A stretch of 50,264 nt of DNA from Mycobacterium sp. UM_WGJ. Its GTDB lineage: Bacteria; Actinomycetota; Actinomycetes; Mycobacteriales; Mycobacteriaceae. How positions within the stretch are numbered: the stretch's first letter is position 1; each line of letters opens with the position of its first letter. The position numbers and the translations under genes are program-made. Where the stretch lies: assembly GCF_000455125.1 (NCBI RefSeq), contig NZ_AUWR01000075.1, positions 1 to 50,264 on the forward strand, in the 5' to 3' direction. The notes under the pieces were generated by a model. That model was not told the origin of the DNA. It saw only the letters and a program-made list of their open reading frames with translations, and made no database searches. Of the stretch, positions 17,379 through 25,940 are shown one piece after another.

Positions 17379-20300
17379 ATGACCGGTCCAGCGCCGACCG
17401 CGCTCCCACCCGCGTCGCCATCGCGGGATGAAATTGCGGTCGCTGCACCGCCATCGGTGCCGGACTCCGAGCCGCGGATGATTCTGGCCCGGTTGCTGCC
17501 CGCCGCTATGGCGGTGGGCATGCTCGTCGTGACCGCCGTCGCCTACCGCTCGGGCTCCCCGGCCGCACGTAGCCCGGTGTTCGCACTGTTCCCACTGATG
17601 ATGCTCACCTCCGCGGTGACCGCCGTTGTCGCCGGGCGAAGCCACGGACGTGGCAACGACATCGACGAGGACCGCGAGAACTACCTGGCCTATCTCGCGG
17701 ACTTACGGAAGTCTTTGGCAGACAATGCTGCGGCCCAGCGGGCTTGGGCGCTGTGGTCGCACCCAGAGCCAGACGCACTCTGGACGTTGGCCGGCGGGGC
17801 CCGAATGTGGGAGCGCCAACTCGGCGACCCCGACTTCGGCTCGGTGCGAGTCGGGATCGGCCCGGCTGTCCCGGCCAGTCGAGTGGTGGCACCCTCGCGC
17901 GATCCGGTGCGCGGGGTCGATCCGGTCACCGACGCAGCGCTGCGCCGTTTCCTGGACACCTACGCTGCGGTGCCAGACGTACCTGTCGCGGTGACGGTGC
18001 TGGGACCTTCGCCGCTGCTGCTGGACGGCGACAGTGAACGGGCTCGCGGTCTGCTGCGCGCACTGATCTGTCAGCTCGCCGTGCTGCACGGGCCCGATGC
18101 ACTGCTGATCGCGGCCGTGGACGGTCGGCGTTGCGGCGACTGGGATTGGCTGAAATGGCTGCCGCACCATCAGCATCCGTCGGCCACCGATGCCGGCGGG
18201 CCATTGCGCCTGAACTATCCCGGCCTGGCCGCCGCCGAAACCAGCCTGTCCGGCCGCCGGGCCATCGTGGTCAGCGACGACGCCAGCGGCCTTCGGGTGG
18301 CGGAGACAGGCGCCCGAGGTGAGGCGCGCCGCCTGCACGTGACCGCGACGGAGCTGCGTGACGCCGATGACCGCCTTGGCCGGCCGGACTTTCTGACCCG
18401 CGCCGACGCGGTGGTGTGTGCACGGCGCCTGGCGGCGCACGGGCCCGTCGGCGCCGGGGACGCTCAAGGGTGGGCTCATCTGCTCGGCATCGGCGACATC
18501 GACCGCTTCGATGCACCGTCGGAATGGGCACGCGCATCAGCGCAGTCATTGTGCGTCCCGATCGGCACGGACCCGAGCGGAGACCCGGTACGGCTGGACA
18601 TCAAGGAGGCCGCCGAGCACGGTAGTGGACCGCACGGGCTCTGTGTCGGAGCCACAGGTTCGGGCAAATCGGAGTTCCTGCGCACCCTGGTGTTGGGCAT
18701 GGCGGCGCGGCATTCACCCGAGGAACTCAACCTGGTGCTGGTCGACTACAAAGGCGGCGCAACCTTTCTCGGTTTCGAGCAGGTCAACCATGTCAGTGCG
18801 GTCATCACGAACCTTGCCGACGAGGCGCCGCTGGTGGAGCGGATGCGCGACGCGCTGGCCGGCGAGATGCAGCGGCGCCAGCAACAACTGCGCGCCGCCG
18901 GGGCGCCCAGTATCGCCGCATATCGGCAGGTGCGAACGGCGCAGCCGCAGCTGCCGTCCCTGCCTGCACTGCTGGTGATCGTCGACGAGTTCGCCGAGCT
19001 ATTGCACCAGCAGCCCGACCTGCTCGACACCTTTGTCGCCATCGGCCGGCTGGGCCGGTCGCTGGGAATGCACCTATTGCTGGCCAGCCAGCGGCTCGAA
19101 GAGGGCAGGCTTCGGGGTCTGGAATCGCATCTGTCCTATCGGGTGTGTCTCAAGACGATGTCGGCGGCCGAATCCCGGATAGTGCTGGGCAACGGCGAGG
19201 CATACGAACTGCCCAACATTCCCGGAGTGGGGCTCTTGCGCACCGCAGACGGCACGGTGCGGCGATTCCAGACGGCCTACGTCTCCGGGATGTGCCCTGC
19301 TGCCCGGACTGATCCGATCGCGGTCCGCCCGTTCACCGCCGCGCCACTGGGCCCGGTAAGGGAAGCGGCCGAAGCGGGCGGGCGCACCCTGCTGCAGGCA
19401 ATGCTGCAGCGATTGTCCGGGTACGGCCCGGCGGCGCGACCGATATGGCTGGCGCCGCTGGGAGATTCCCCAGCTCTGGGAGCACTCCTCGACGCAGGCT
19501 ACGCTGATCTGACGGTCCCGATCGGCATCGTGGATCGGCCCTTTGAGCAGCGTCGGACTACCTTGTCGCTTCGGTTGGACGGCGGCGGCGGACATGTCGC
19601 TGTCGTGGGTGCCCCGCAGTCGGGCAAGTCGACCGCGCTGCATACCCTGATCGCGGCGCTGTGCGCCACCCACGATGCGACCCGGGTCGCGTTCTACTGC
19701 TTGGACTTCGGTGGTGGGACGCTATCGGCGCTCCGAACCCTGCCGCACGTCGGTGCCGTCGCCGGCATTGGGCAACCGGACCTGGTCCGGCGGGTGGTTG
19801 CCGAGATGGAGGCGATCGTGGCGCGGCGCGAAGCCCAGCGAGCCGACCGCATCGCGCAAGACGAACGCCCGGCCGCGGACGTGTTTATGGTGATCGACGG
19901 ATGGTCCGCGCTGTGCCGCGAAATCGAGGTGGAGGCCAGGATTGTCGCGCTGGCCGCCCGCGGGCTGTCCTTTGGCGTGCACGTGATATTGGGTGCGTCG
20001 CGGTGGGCCGAGGTGCGGCCCGCCTTGCGGGACCTGATCGGCACCCGTATCGAGCTGAGGCTGGGGGATCCGGCCGAGTCCGAACTGGACCGCCGCCAGG
20101 CCCAGCGGGTGCCGCAGGGCCGGCCCGGACGCGGCCTGACCCACGACGGCATGCACATGCTGCTGGCCCGCCCGCAAGGCTGGGAACCGATGCGGCACCC
20201 GGACGGTGCCGTCGCGCCGCCGATCCGGCTGCTGCCGGCCGTCGTCGACCGGGCCGAGCTGGCGGCGACCCCTGCTGGCCTGCCGGTTCTGGGCGTTGAC

Positions 20301-20969
20301 GAACGCGGACTCGAGGCTGTTCCGATTGATTTCGGTCGCCAACCGCACCTGCTCGTCGTGGGCGGCAGTGAGTGCGGCAAGACCTCCGCGCTGCGAACGT
20401 TGTGCCGGGAGCTGGTCCGATGCCACGCCGTCGGCCAGGCTCAGCTGCTGGTGGTCGACTACCGGCGCGGCCTGCTGGACGTCGTGCCGGCCGGGCACTT
20501 GGCCGGTTATGCGATGTCGCGGCCGGCGCTGACAACACTGCTGCCGGAGCTGATCGACCGGCTGGCGAGGCGGATGCCCGGTGCCGACCTCAGACCGCAG
20601 CAACTGCGCGCCGGGTCGTGGTGGTCTGGCCCGCACTTGTACGTGGTGGTCGATGACCACGACCTGGTTGCCGCCGGCGCCGGCAATCCGCTGGCACCAC
20701 TGCTGGAATACCTGCCGCACGCAGGGGATCTCGGACTGCACCTGATCGTGGCCTGTCGCAGCGGGGGAGCGGCCCGGTCGATGTACGAGCCGTTGCTGAC
20801 CGCGCTGACCGATCTGGGCGCGATGACGCTGACGATGAACGGTTTGGCCGGCAGTGCCGCGGACGCCCCGTGGGGTCCGGTCCGCCCGGTGCCCCTGCCG
20901 CCCGGGCGCGGCACCCTGGTCACCCGGTCTGACGGCGAGCGGCTTATCCAGGTGGCTTGGGAGCCATGA
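17379..20969 (+). CDS. eccC4: ESX-4 type VII secretion ATPase EccC (FtsK/SpoIIIE)
   Basis: EccC is the motor of type VII secretion. The 1196-residue protein has two N-terminal membrane segments (about residues 40-85). Three FtsK-like ATPase domains follow, with Walker A motifs GATGSGKSEF (about 424), GAPQSGKSTA (about 745) and GGSECGKTSA (about 995). Walker B-like strands are LLVIVDEFAELL, FMVIDGWSAL and LYVVVDDHDLV. The domains are in one polypeptide, as in other ESX-4 systems. An in-frame GTG at 17373 is an alternative start; neither has a strong ribosome-binding site. The stop overlaps the next gene by 4 bp. It is the first gene of the rightward half of ESX-4. Confidence 0.96.
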   Translation: MTGPAPTALPPASPSRDEIAVAAPPSVPDSEPRMILARLLPAAMAVGMLVVTAVAYRSGSPAARSPVFALFPLMMLTSAVTAVVAGRSHGRGNDIDEDRENYLAYLADLRKSLADNAAAQRAWALWSHPEPDALWTLAGGARMWERQLGDPDFGSVRVGIGPAVPASRVVAPSRDPVRGVDPVTDAALRRFLDTYAAVPDVPVAVTVLGPSPLLLDGDSERARGLLRALICQLAVLHGPDALLIAAVDGRRCGDWDWLKWLPHHQHPSATDAGGPLRLNYPGLAAAETSLSGRRAIVVSDDASGLRVAETGARGEARRLHVTATELRDADDRLGRPDFLTRADAVVCARRLAAHGPVGAGDAQGWAHLLGIGDIDRFDAPSEWARASAQSLCVPIGTDPSGDPVRLDIKEAAEHGSGPHGLCVGATGSGKSEFLRTLVLGMAARHSPEELNLVLVDYKGGATFLGFEQVNHVSAVITNLADEAPLVERMRDALAGEMQRRQQQLRAAGAPSIAAYRQVRTAQPQLPSLPALLVIVDEFAELLHQQPDLLDTFVAIGRLGRSLGMHLLLASQRLEEGRLRGLESHLSYRVCLKTMSAAESRIVLGNGEAYELPNIPGVGLLRTADGTVRRFQTAYVSGMCPAARTDPIAVRPFTAAPLGPVREAAEAGGRTLLQAMLQRLSGYGPAARPIWLAPLGDSPALGALLDAGYADLTVPIGIVDRPFEQRRTTLSLRLDGGGGHVAVVGAPQSGKSTALHTLIAALCATHDATRVAFYCLDFGGGTLSALRTLPHVGAVAGIGQPDLVRRVVAEMEAIVARREAQRADRIAQDERPAADVFMVIDGWSALCREIEVEARIVALAARGLSFGVHVILGASRWAEVRPALRDLIGTRIELRLGDPAESELDRRQAQRVPQGRPGRGLTHDGMHMLLARPQGWEPMRHPDGAVAPPIRLLPAVVDRAELAATPAGLPVLGVDERGLEAVPIDFGRQPHLLVVGGSECGKTSALRTLCRELVRCHAVGQAQLLVVDYRRGLLDVVPAGHLAGYAMSRPALTTLLPELIDRLARRMPGADLRPQQLRAGSWWSGPHLYVVVDDHDLVAAGAGNPLAPLLEYLPHAGDLGLHLIVACRSGGAARSMYEPLLTALTDLGAMTLTMNGLAGSAADAPWGPVRPVPLPPGRGTLVTRSDGERLIQVAWEP

Positions 20970-22135
20970 GCGCATGTCATCGTGCGGTGATCGAGGCAGG
21001 TCCCGTATCGATTCGCCGATTATGTTGCGGCGGAGTGGAATCAGTCGACGCTGTAGCGGCGCTGGAGTGGATCGATGACCCGGTCGGACTGGTCGGCGGG
21101 CAACCGGTGTCGATGGCGGAGCTGCTATGCGACGTATTGGCCTGCCCGCTGCCTGGCGAGTCGGTCGAGCTCATCCACCCATCCTGGTGGCCGGTTCGAA
21201 GGGTGCAACTGCTCACGGCGGCGGCGCGAGAGCTGACCGGCGAGGTCGTGACCCGTTCGCGTGCAACGCTACTGGCGTGTGCATTCCGCGCCGCGGTCGT
21301 GGTGGAGATCGCCGCGGTCCTGGTGGCCGTCACCGGAGCCGAAGGCGCTGATGTCGTTGCCGAGCCGCGCATCGGTTCCCCCGACGAGGTCGCCGACGCG
21401 GTGGCACACCGGATACGTGCGGCGGTTCGGGGTCACCCCGCAGTGGTCGTGATCGACGCACCGGCCGGGATTGGCGGGGCGGGGTTGCTCTCGGCGCTGA
21501 TCGAGCAGCGGCTGCGGCCCGAGGTGCGGGTGACGGTGGTCGATCGGCTGCCGCCGATCCGCCGCGCCGTCGATCCGCCGGTCGCCGAACCGGCCCCTTC
21601 CGGTCGCCGGTTGTGGCTGGGCCCAGCCGCCCTGGTCGGCGGTGTGGTGGCGCTGGCCCTGCTGGCAGGTCACGCGGCGCGCCCGGACATCGAGAATCCC
21701 GTGACCTATCTCGTGGAAAGTCATGTGGCGGTGCAGGTTCCGTCTGATTGGGTGACGCGACGGGTGACGGATGGGCCAGGTTCGGCCCGAGTGGAGGTGG
21801 CGTCGCCCGGCGACCCGCAGCTGGTGCTGCACGTCACCCAGGCGCCCGCCGCCGGCGATACCCTGACCGCCGTCGCCGAACCGTTGCAGCGAGCACTGCG
21901 ACGCGCTGACGCCGAGACGCCCGGGGTGTTCACCGGTTTCAACCCCGCCGGCACCAGCGCGGGTCGGCCCGCGGTGACCTATCGAGAGGTGCGCGACGGC
22001 CACCACGTCGACTGGGCGATCGTGGTCGACCGCGCCGTGCGCATCGGCATCGGATGCCAGAGCGGACCGGGTGGCGAGGCCACCCTGCGCGCGGTGTGTG
22101 AGCAGGCGGTGCGCTCTGCCCACGCCGTCAGCTGA
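20966..22135 (+). CDS. Type VII secretion-associated membrane protein (Rv3446c-like)
   Basis: This 389-residue protein belongs to the T7SS-associated family found beside EccC in ESX-4. It has the family motif HPSWWPVRRV at residues 71-80. A long N-terminal cytoplasmic domain with an ATPase- or actin-like feel (PAVVVIDAPAGIGG) runs to about 215. One membrane helix (217-236) and an extracytoplasmic C-terminal domain with VQVPSDWVTRRVTDG and HHVDWAIVVDRAVRIGIGC (21 or fewer residues each) complete it. The ATG at 20966 overlaps the eccC4 TGA as ATGA, giving translational coupling. The precise role is unknown. Confidence 0.88.
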   Translation: MSACHRAVIEAGPVSIRRLCCGGVESVDAVAALEWIDDPVGLVGGQPVSMAELLCDVLACPLPGESVELIHPSWWPVRRVQLLTAAARELTGEVVTRSRATLLACAFRAAVVVEIAAVLVAVTGAEGADVVAEPRIGSPDEVADAVAHRIRAAVRGHPAVVVIDAPAGIGGAGLLSALIEQRLRPEVRVTVVDRLPPIRRAVDPPVAEPAPSGRRLWLGPAALVGGVVALALLAGHAARPDIENPVTYLVESHVAVQVPSDWVTRRVTDGPGSARVEVASPGDPQLVLHVTQAPAAGDTLTAVAEPLQRALRRADAETPGVFTGFNPAGTSAGRPAVTYREVRDGHHVDWAIVVDRAVRIGIGCQSGPGGEATLRAVCEQAVRSAHAVS

Positions 22136-22268
22136 GGGTCGATGCCGCCAAACGTCAAACGGGGGGATTTGCGCCACTGGCTGGGAGAGCTGCCTTGAGT
22201 CCGGCCATTCGGACCACAGGCCGGCCGGTGGACAATGCACGCAGGCCAGCTCCTCAGCGTCGTTGGGC

Positions 22269-23711
22269 CTAAATCACCGCCCCCACCAGCATGAGCGGTG
22301 CCAGGCCGATCAGCGCCGCCAGTGGTTCGCCGATGGCGGCCAGCGGGTCGCCGGCAGCCAGCTGGGTTTCGAACAGGTTCCAGGCGACCTGGGGCAGGGT
22401 GAAGAACAGGGTGCTGCCCATGTCGATGGGCGGCAGACCGGTGTGGGTCAGCGACAGCTCCTGGAGGCCTTCGGCGTACCAGTTCGCGGCGCCGGCGAGG
22501 AAGGTCGACAGATAACTCGTGATGTCCTCCCACGACCCGTCGAGGTTGAACGCCGCGGTCGCCGAGTTCAGCAGTGGCCCCAGCACGTCGGACATCGTTT
22601 TCGGTGAGATCAGCTGGTAGTTCGCGGGATCGATCAGGTCCTGGTAGGCGTCGGTGAATCCCTGCAGCACACCGTTCCACAGCGCCTCGGGCACCTGGTC
22701 GAGGACGCTTTGGTCGGGCAGGAAACCCATCGGGGTGGCCACATCGGCGTAGCCGGGCGACCAGCCGTTGTCGATGCTGCCGTAGCCCAGGTTCACCAAC
22801 ACAGACAGCGCCGGCTGCAGCAGGTCGGCCAGCGGATTGCCGAACACCGGCAGCAGCCGAAGCGGGGCCAGCAGCGGCAGGCTCGGCGACTCGATCATGT
22901 AGTAGCTGGTCAGGCTGTCGGGATCCAAGGTCGGCAGCGGCACGGCGTTGCTGATCTGCTCCGGCGTCAACCCCAGATACGCGACATGGTTGAAGAGGAT
23001 GCCCAGATACGCGTTGAGGTCGGCCAGCAGATTGATCGGGTATTTCGGGAAGTCGGCGAAGCCGTCGTACTCATAGGTGTAGACCGAGGTCGGCGACACA
23101 TCCGATGGGGCGGCGCCGGAAAACGTCAGCCCCAGGTGTACGGCGTCGGGGTTATCGCCGAACGGGACGGCGAACCGTTCCAGCAACCCGCCGTTGGGGT
23201 TGTTCGGGTTGCCCAGCAGCACGAAGTGCACATTCGCGGGATCAATGCCCTCCTGCTCCAGTCGCGCCATCAGCAGCGAGTCGATGGAGGCGCTCTGCGA
23301 GTAGCCGCTCACCACGACGGGGTTGTCGGCGCTGACTCCACCGGTCGCGATCTGCCGCTGGATCGCCTCTTCGATGATCTGCATGCCCCGGGCTGTCGAA
23401 TTGTCGAACGTCATGCTGAACGGCCCGGTGAACGGATACAGCGACTGCGGTGTGGTCACCGGCAGAAGGTCGCCGGTGAAGCCATGTGGTTGCAGGTACA
23501 ACCTGTCGAACGCGTTGAGCCAGCCCTGGCTGGGGGTTGCGACGAAGCTGGCGCCCATGATCAGGGCGGTGCCGTCCCCGAGCGAGGATCCAGTGCCGGC
23601 TAAGAGCACCGGCGCCGATGTTGCCGCTGGTTGCACCGGCGGAACGACCAGCGCACCGGCGCCGGTGATGGCCAGTCCAGCGGTGAGACAGACGCCCAGA
23701 GTGCGTTGCAT
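22269..23711 (-). CDS. Secreted PE-PPE-domain-type serine esterase without a PE or PPE head
   Basis: This 480-residue protein starts with a Sec signal (LGVCLTAGLAITGAGALVV, cleavage near residue 30). An alpha/beta hydrolase domain of the PE-PPE type then runs through about residue 290. Supporting pieces are GTALIMGASFVATPSQGW, IEEAIQRQI, VVVSGYSQSASID with the nucleophile Ser138, FVLLGNPNNPNGGLLERF and YEYDGFADFPKYPINLLADL. In M. tuberculosis this domain follows PE or PPE secretion modules; here the export signal is a conventional one. The C-terminal 180 residues are hydrophobic and uncharacterised, ending in a segment rich in Leu and Ala. It lies on the opposite strand inside ESX-4, separating the T7SS-associated gene from esxU-esxT. 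Probable substrate: envelope fatty-acid or mycolate esters (inference). Confidence 0.88.
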   Translation of the reverse strand: MQRTLGVCLTAGLAITGAGALVVPPVQPAATSAPVLLAGTGSSLGDGTALIMGASFVATPSQGWLNAFDRLYLQPHGFTGDLLPVTTPQSLYPFTGPFSMTFDNSTARGMQIIEEAIQRQIATGGVSADNPVVVSGYSQSASIDSLLMARLEQEGIDPANVHFVLLGNPNNPNGGLLERFAVPFGDNPDAVHLGLTFSGAAPSDVSPTSVYTYEYDGFADFPKYPINLLADLNAYLGILFNHVAYLGLTPEQISNAVPLPTLDPDSLTSYYMIESPSLPLLAPLRLLPVFGNPLADLLQPALSVLVNLGYGSIDNGWSPGYADVATPMGFLPDQSVLDQVPEALWNGVLQGFTDAYQDLIDPANYQLISPKTMSDVLGPLLNSATAAFNLDGSWEDITSYLSTFLAGAANWYAEGLQELSLTHTGLPPIDMGSTLFFTLPQVAWNLFETQLAAGDPLAAIGEPLAALIGLAPLMLVGAVI

Positions 23712-23930
23712 TTCCCCTCCTCGATGCAGACGACGGGCCCACGCCGCAGTCAGCTCAAGGCTTACGGTCCGCGTTCCGCATTTATGTCATCCAGGCGGTG
23801 GCTCTAGAAGCGGAATGCGCAGAATCGACGCCGGGTGGACGCCCACGGTCGAGGGAACCGAAGCCAGCCGAACGCCGTCGAACTACATATCAGCGCGACT
23901 CGATCGCGGCCGCCGACGGCAGGAGACGAT
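23712..23930. other. Divergent intergenic region before esxU
   Basis: This 219-bp region separates the esterase start from esxU and so must hold the promoters of both. The only clear element is the esxU ribosome-binding site AGGAG at about 23921-23925. I could not single out a convincing -35/-10 pair. Confidence 0.4.
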
Positions 23931-24257
23931 GTGAGCACACCCGCAGCCACCAGCACACTCAGCGCCGACTTCGACGTCATGCGCGCCGTCGCGGCGGCCA
24001 CCGACGCCCGCAACGAGGAGATCCGCGGGATGCTGCAGGCGTTTGTCGGTCGAATGCGGGCGGTGCCGCCGTCGGTGTGGTCGGGCCTGGCGGCCGCCCG
24101 GTTCCAGGACGTCGTGGACCGCTGGAACGCCGAATCCCTGAAGCTGCACCACGCGCTGGCGCGCATTGCCGAGACCATCCGCCACAACGAGCGGGCGCTG
24201 CGCGAGGTCGCCCAGGCCCACTCCCACCACATCGCTGCCGCCGGCGACGGAATCTGA
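23931..24257 (+). CDS. esxU: ESX-4 WXG100-family protein EsxU
   Basis: This is a small helical-hairpin protein of 108 residues, half of the EsxT-EsxU heterodimer secreted by ESX-4. The turn motif W50-S51-G52 ([14 protein letters not shown]) is present, flanked by two amphipathic helices. The start GTG 23931 has AGGAG five bases upstream. It is followed after 12 bp by esxT. The order of the pair agrees with M. tuberculosis Rv3445c-Rv3444c in reverse. Confidence 0.93.
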   Translation: MSTPAATSTLSADFDVMRAVAAATDARNEEIRGMLQAFVGRMRAVPPSVWSGLAAARFQDVVDRWNAESLKLHHALARIAETIRHNERALREVAQAHSHHIAAAGDGI

Positions 24258-24269
24258 GCGGAGACCCAG

Positions 24270-24566
24270 ATGGATGCCGCATTGTCGTACAACTTCGACG
24301 AGATCGAATATGCCGTCCGCCAGGAGATCCACTCCACGGCCGCCCGGCTCAACGGGGCCCTGGAGGAGCTGCGGTCGCAGATCGCCCCCCTGCAGCAGGT
24401 GTGGACGCGGGAGGCGGCCGGTGCCTACCACGCTGAACAGCTGCGATGGCAGCACGCGGTCAGCGCGCTGAACCAGATCCTGTTCGACCTTGGCGGCGCC
24501 GTCCGCGACGGCGCCGCCGACGTTGCCGACGCCGACTGTCGCGCCGCGGGAGCTTGGGGGAGGTAG
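24270..24566 (+). CDS. esxT: ESX-4 WXG100-family protein EsxT
   Basis: This 98-residue protein is closely similar to the EsxT I recall (LSYNFDEIEYAVRQEIHSTA and LRSQIAPLQQVWTREAAGAY). The turn is W45-T46-R47 rather than the classical W-x-G, a family peculiarity shared with other EsxT proteins. It is predicted to pair with EsxU and be exported by the EccC4 motor. A strong stem-loop 18 bp after the stop ends the operon. Confidence 0.94.
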   Translation: MDAALSYNFDEIEYAVRQEIHSTAARLNGALEELRSQIAPLQQVWTREAAGAYHAEQLRWQHAVSALNQILFDLGGAVRDGAADVADADCRAAGAWGR

Positions 24567-24584
24567 GAGAGGCCGCCCCTAACA

Positions 24585-24626
24585 CGGTGTGGCCCCGGAG
24601 GATGGAGAGCCGACGGGGCCACACCG
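24585..24626. terminator. Strong stem-loop ending the esxU-esxT operon
   Basis: CGGTGTGGCCCC (24585-24596) and GGGGCCACACCG (24615-24626) are perfect 12-bp arms with an 18-nt loop, directly after esxT. No U run follows, as is common for mycobacterial terminators. Confidence 0.7.
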
Positions 24627-24650
24627 GCTCCCACGCCGGCGGTCACCGTT

Positions 24651-24680
24651 TTGACCCGCGCGGATCGCCGCCGGTAAGCT
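24651..24680 (+). promoter_or_regulatory. Candidate SigA promoter of rplM-rpsI
   Basis: TTGACC (24651-24656), an 18-bp spacer and TAAGCT (24675-24680) match the SigA pattern. It lies between the esxT stem-loop and rplM, giving a leader of about 150 nt, long enough for an L13-type autogenous control element. Confidence 0.5.
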
Positions 24681-24839
24681 GCACCGTTGGCGTGCGGTGC
24701 CTAGTGGCACAGCGGGTACTCGGGTCAATGTCGGTCGCCGAGAAATCACCCCGCGTTCACGCCGGACCGGCACCCGGCTCGCTCCGGGATCCGCTAGAAC
24801 CGGGAACGCCCGGCTCGAGTAAAAGAAGAGGTAAGCGCT

Positions 24840-25283
24840 GTGCCCACCTATGCGCCGAAGGCGGGTGACACCACACGTTCGTGGTATGTCATCGACGCCA
24901 CCGACGTGGTGCTCGGCCGGCTCGCCGTTGCGGCAGCAACCCTGCTGCGCGGCAAGCACAAGCCGACATTCGCACCGAACGTTGATGGCGGTGACTTCGT
25001 CATCATCATCAACGCCGACAAGGTCGCCATCAGCGGCGACAAATTGCAGAAGAAGATGGCTTACCGCCACTCGGGCTACCCGGGCGGGCTGCGCAAGCGC
25101 AGCATCGGTGAGCTGATGGAGACCCGTCCCGACCGCGTCGTGGAGAAGGCGATCCTCGGGATGATCCCGCACAACAAGCTGGGGCGTCAGATTCAGCGAA
25201 AGCTGCACGTCTACGCCGGCCCGGTGCATCCGCACACCGCTCAGCAGCCGATCCCGTTCGAAATCAAGCAGGTGGCGCAATGA
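24840..25283 (+). CDS. rplM: 50S ribosomal protein L13
   Basis: L13 is an early 23S-binding assembly protein. The 147-residue product has [53 protein letters not shown] and [18 protein letters not shown], all conserved. The start is GTG 24840, preceded by AAGAAGAGG. The stop overlaps rpsI by 4 bp (ATGA), the usual rplM-rpsI coupling. Confidence 0.98.
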   Translation: MPTYAPKAGDTTRSWYVIDATDVVLGRLAVAAATLLRGKHKPTFAPNVDGGDFVIIINADKVAISGDKLQKKMAYRHSGYPGGLRKRSIGELMETRPDRVVEKAILGMIPHNKLGRQIQRKLHVYAGPVHPHTAQQPIPFEIKQVAQ

Positions 25284-25795
25284 CCGAGACCGCATTTGAG
25301 GGTACCGAGGCCATCGACGAGGCCGCCGAGGCCTCTGAGGCCAGCGCGGTTGACGAGACCGTAGAGGTGCACGAAGAGGCCGCGCCGGCTTACCAGCCGC
25401 ACGACCTGGGCCGTCCCATCCAGACCGTCGGCCGCCGCAAGGAGGCCGTGGTGCGTGTGCGCCTGGTGCCCGGCACCGGCAAGTTCAACCTGGACGGACG
25501 CACCCTGGAGGCCTACTTCCCGAACAAGGTGCACCAGCAGCTGATCAAGGCTCCGCTGGTCACCGTGGACCGGGTGGACAGCTTCGACGTCTACGCCCAC
25601 CTCGACGGCGGCGGCCCCTCCGGCCAGGCCGGTGCGCTGCGGCTGGCGCTGGCCCGCGCGCTGATCCTGGTGCAGCCCGAAGACCGTCCGGCTCTGAAGA
25701 AGGCCGGCTTCCTGACTCGTGACCCGCGGGCCACCGAGCGCAAGAAGTACGGTCTCAAGAAGGCCCGCAAGGCTCCGCAGTACAGCAAGCGCTGA
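25280..25795 (+). CDS. rpsI: 30S ribosomal protein S9 with acidic N-terminal extension
   Basis: S9 reaches the P site with its basic C-terminal tail ([17 protein letters not shown]). The conserved core is [40 protein letters not shown] and [15 protein letters not shown]. The first 45 or so residues are an acidic Glu/Ala-rich extension typical of mycobacteria; at 171 residues it is somewhat longer than the approximately 151 I recall for M. tuberculosis. It is translationally coupled to rplM and followed by a long hairpin. Confidence 0.98.
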   Translation: MTETAFEGTEAIDEAAEASEASAVDETVEVHEEAAPAYQPHDLGRPIQTVGRRKEAVVRVRLVPGTGKFNLDGRTLEAYFPNKVHQQLIKAPLVTVDRVDSFDVYAHLDGGGPSGQAGALRLALARALILVQPEDRPALKKAGFLTRDPRATERKKYGLKKARKAPQYSKR

Positions 25796-25822
25796 TCTGC
25801 GATTGCATTCTGGCAGCGAGTT

Positions 25823-25854
25823 GGGGGTGCCTTCCGCACGCGGAAGGTGCCCCC
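25823..25854 (+). terminator. Long near-perfect hairpin after rpsI
   Basis: Arms 25823-25837 (GGGGGTGCCTTCCGC) and 25840-25854 (GCGGAAGGTGCCCCC) pair over all 15 positions, counting two G-T wobbles, around a 2-base loop. It lies 27 bp past the rpsI stop. There is no U tract. It probably terminates rplM-rpsI ahead of glmM. Confidence 0.7.
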
Positions 25855-25940
25855 GGCTTGCGTTTGAGGGTGCGTGTTTTCGGTCCGATACCGGCGTGTC
25901 GGGCCGGAGACACGCGCGCTCGCGGCGATAAAGGATAGTT

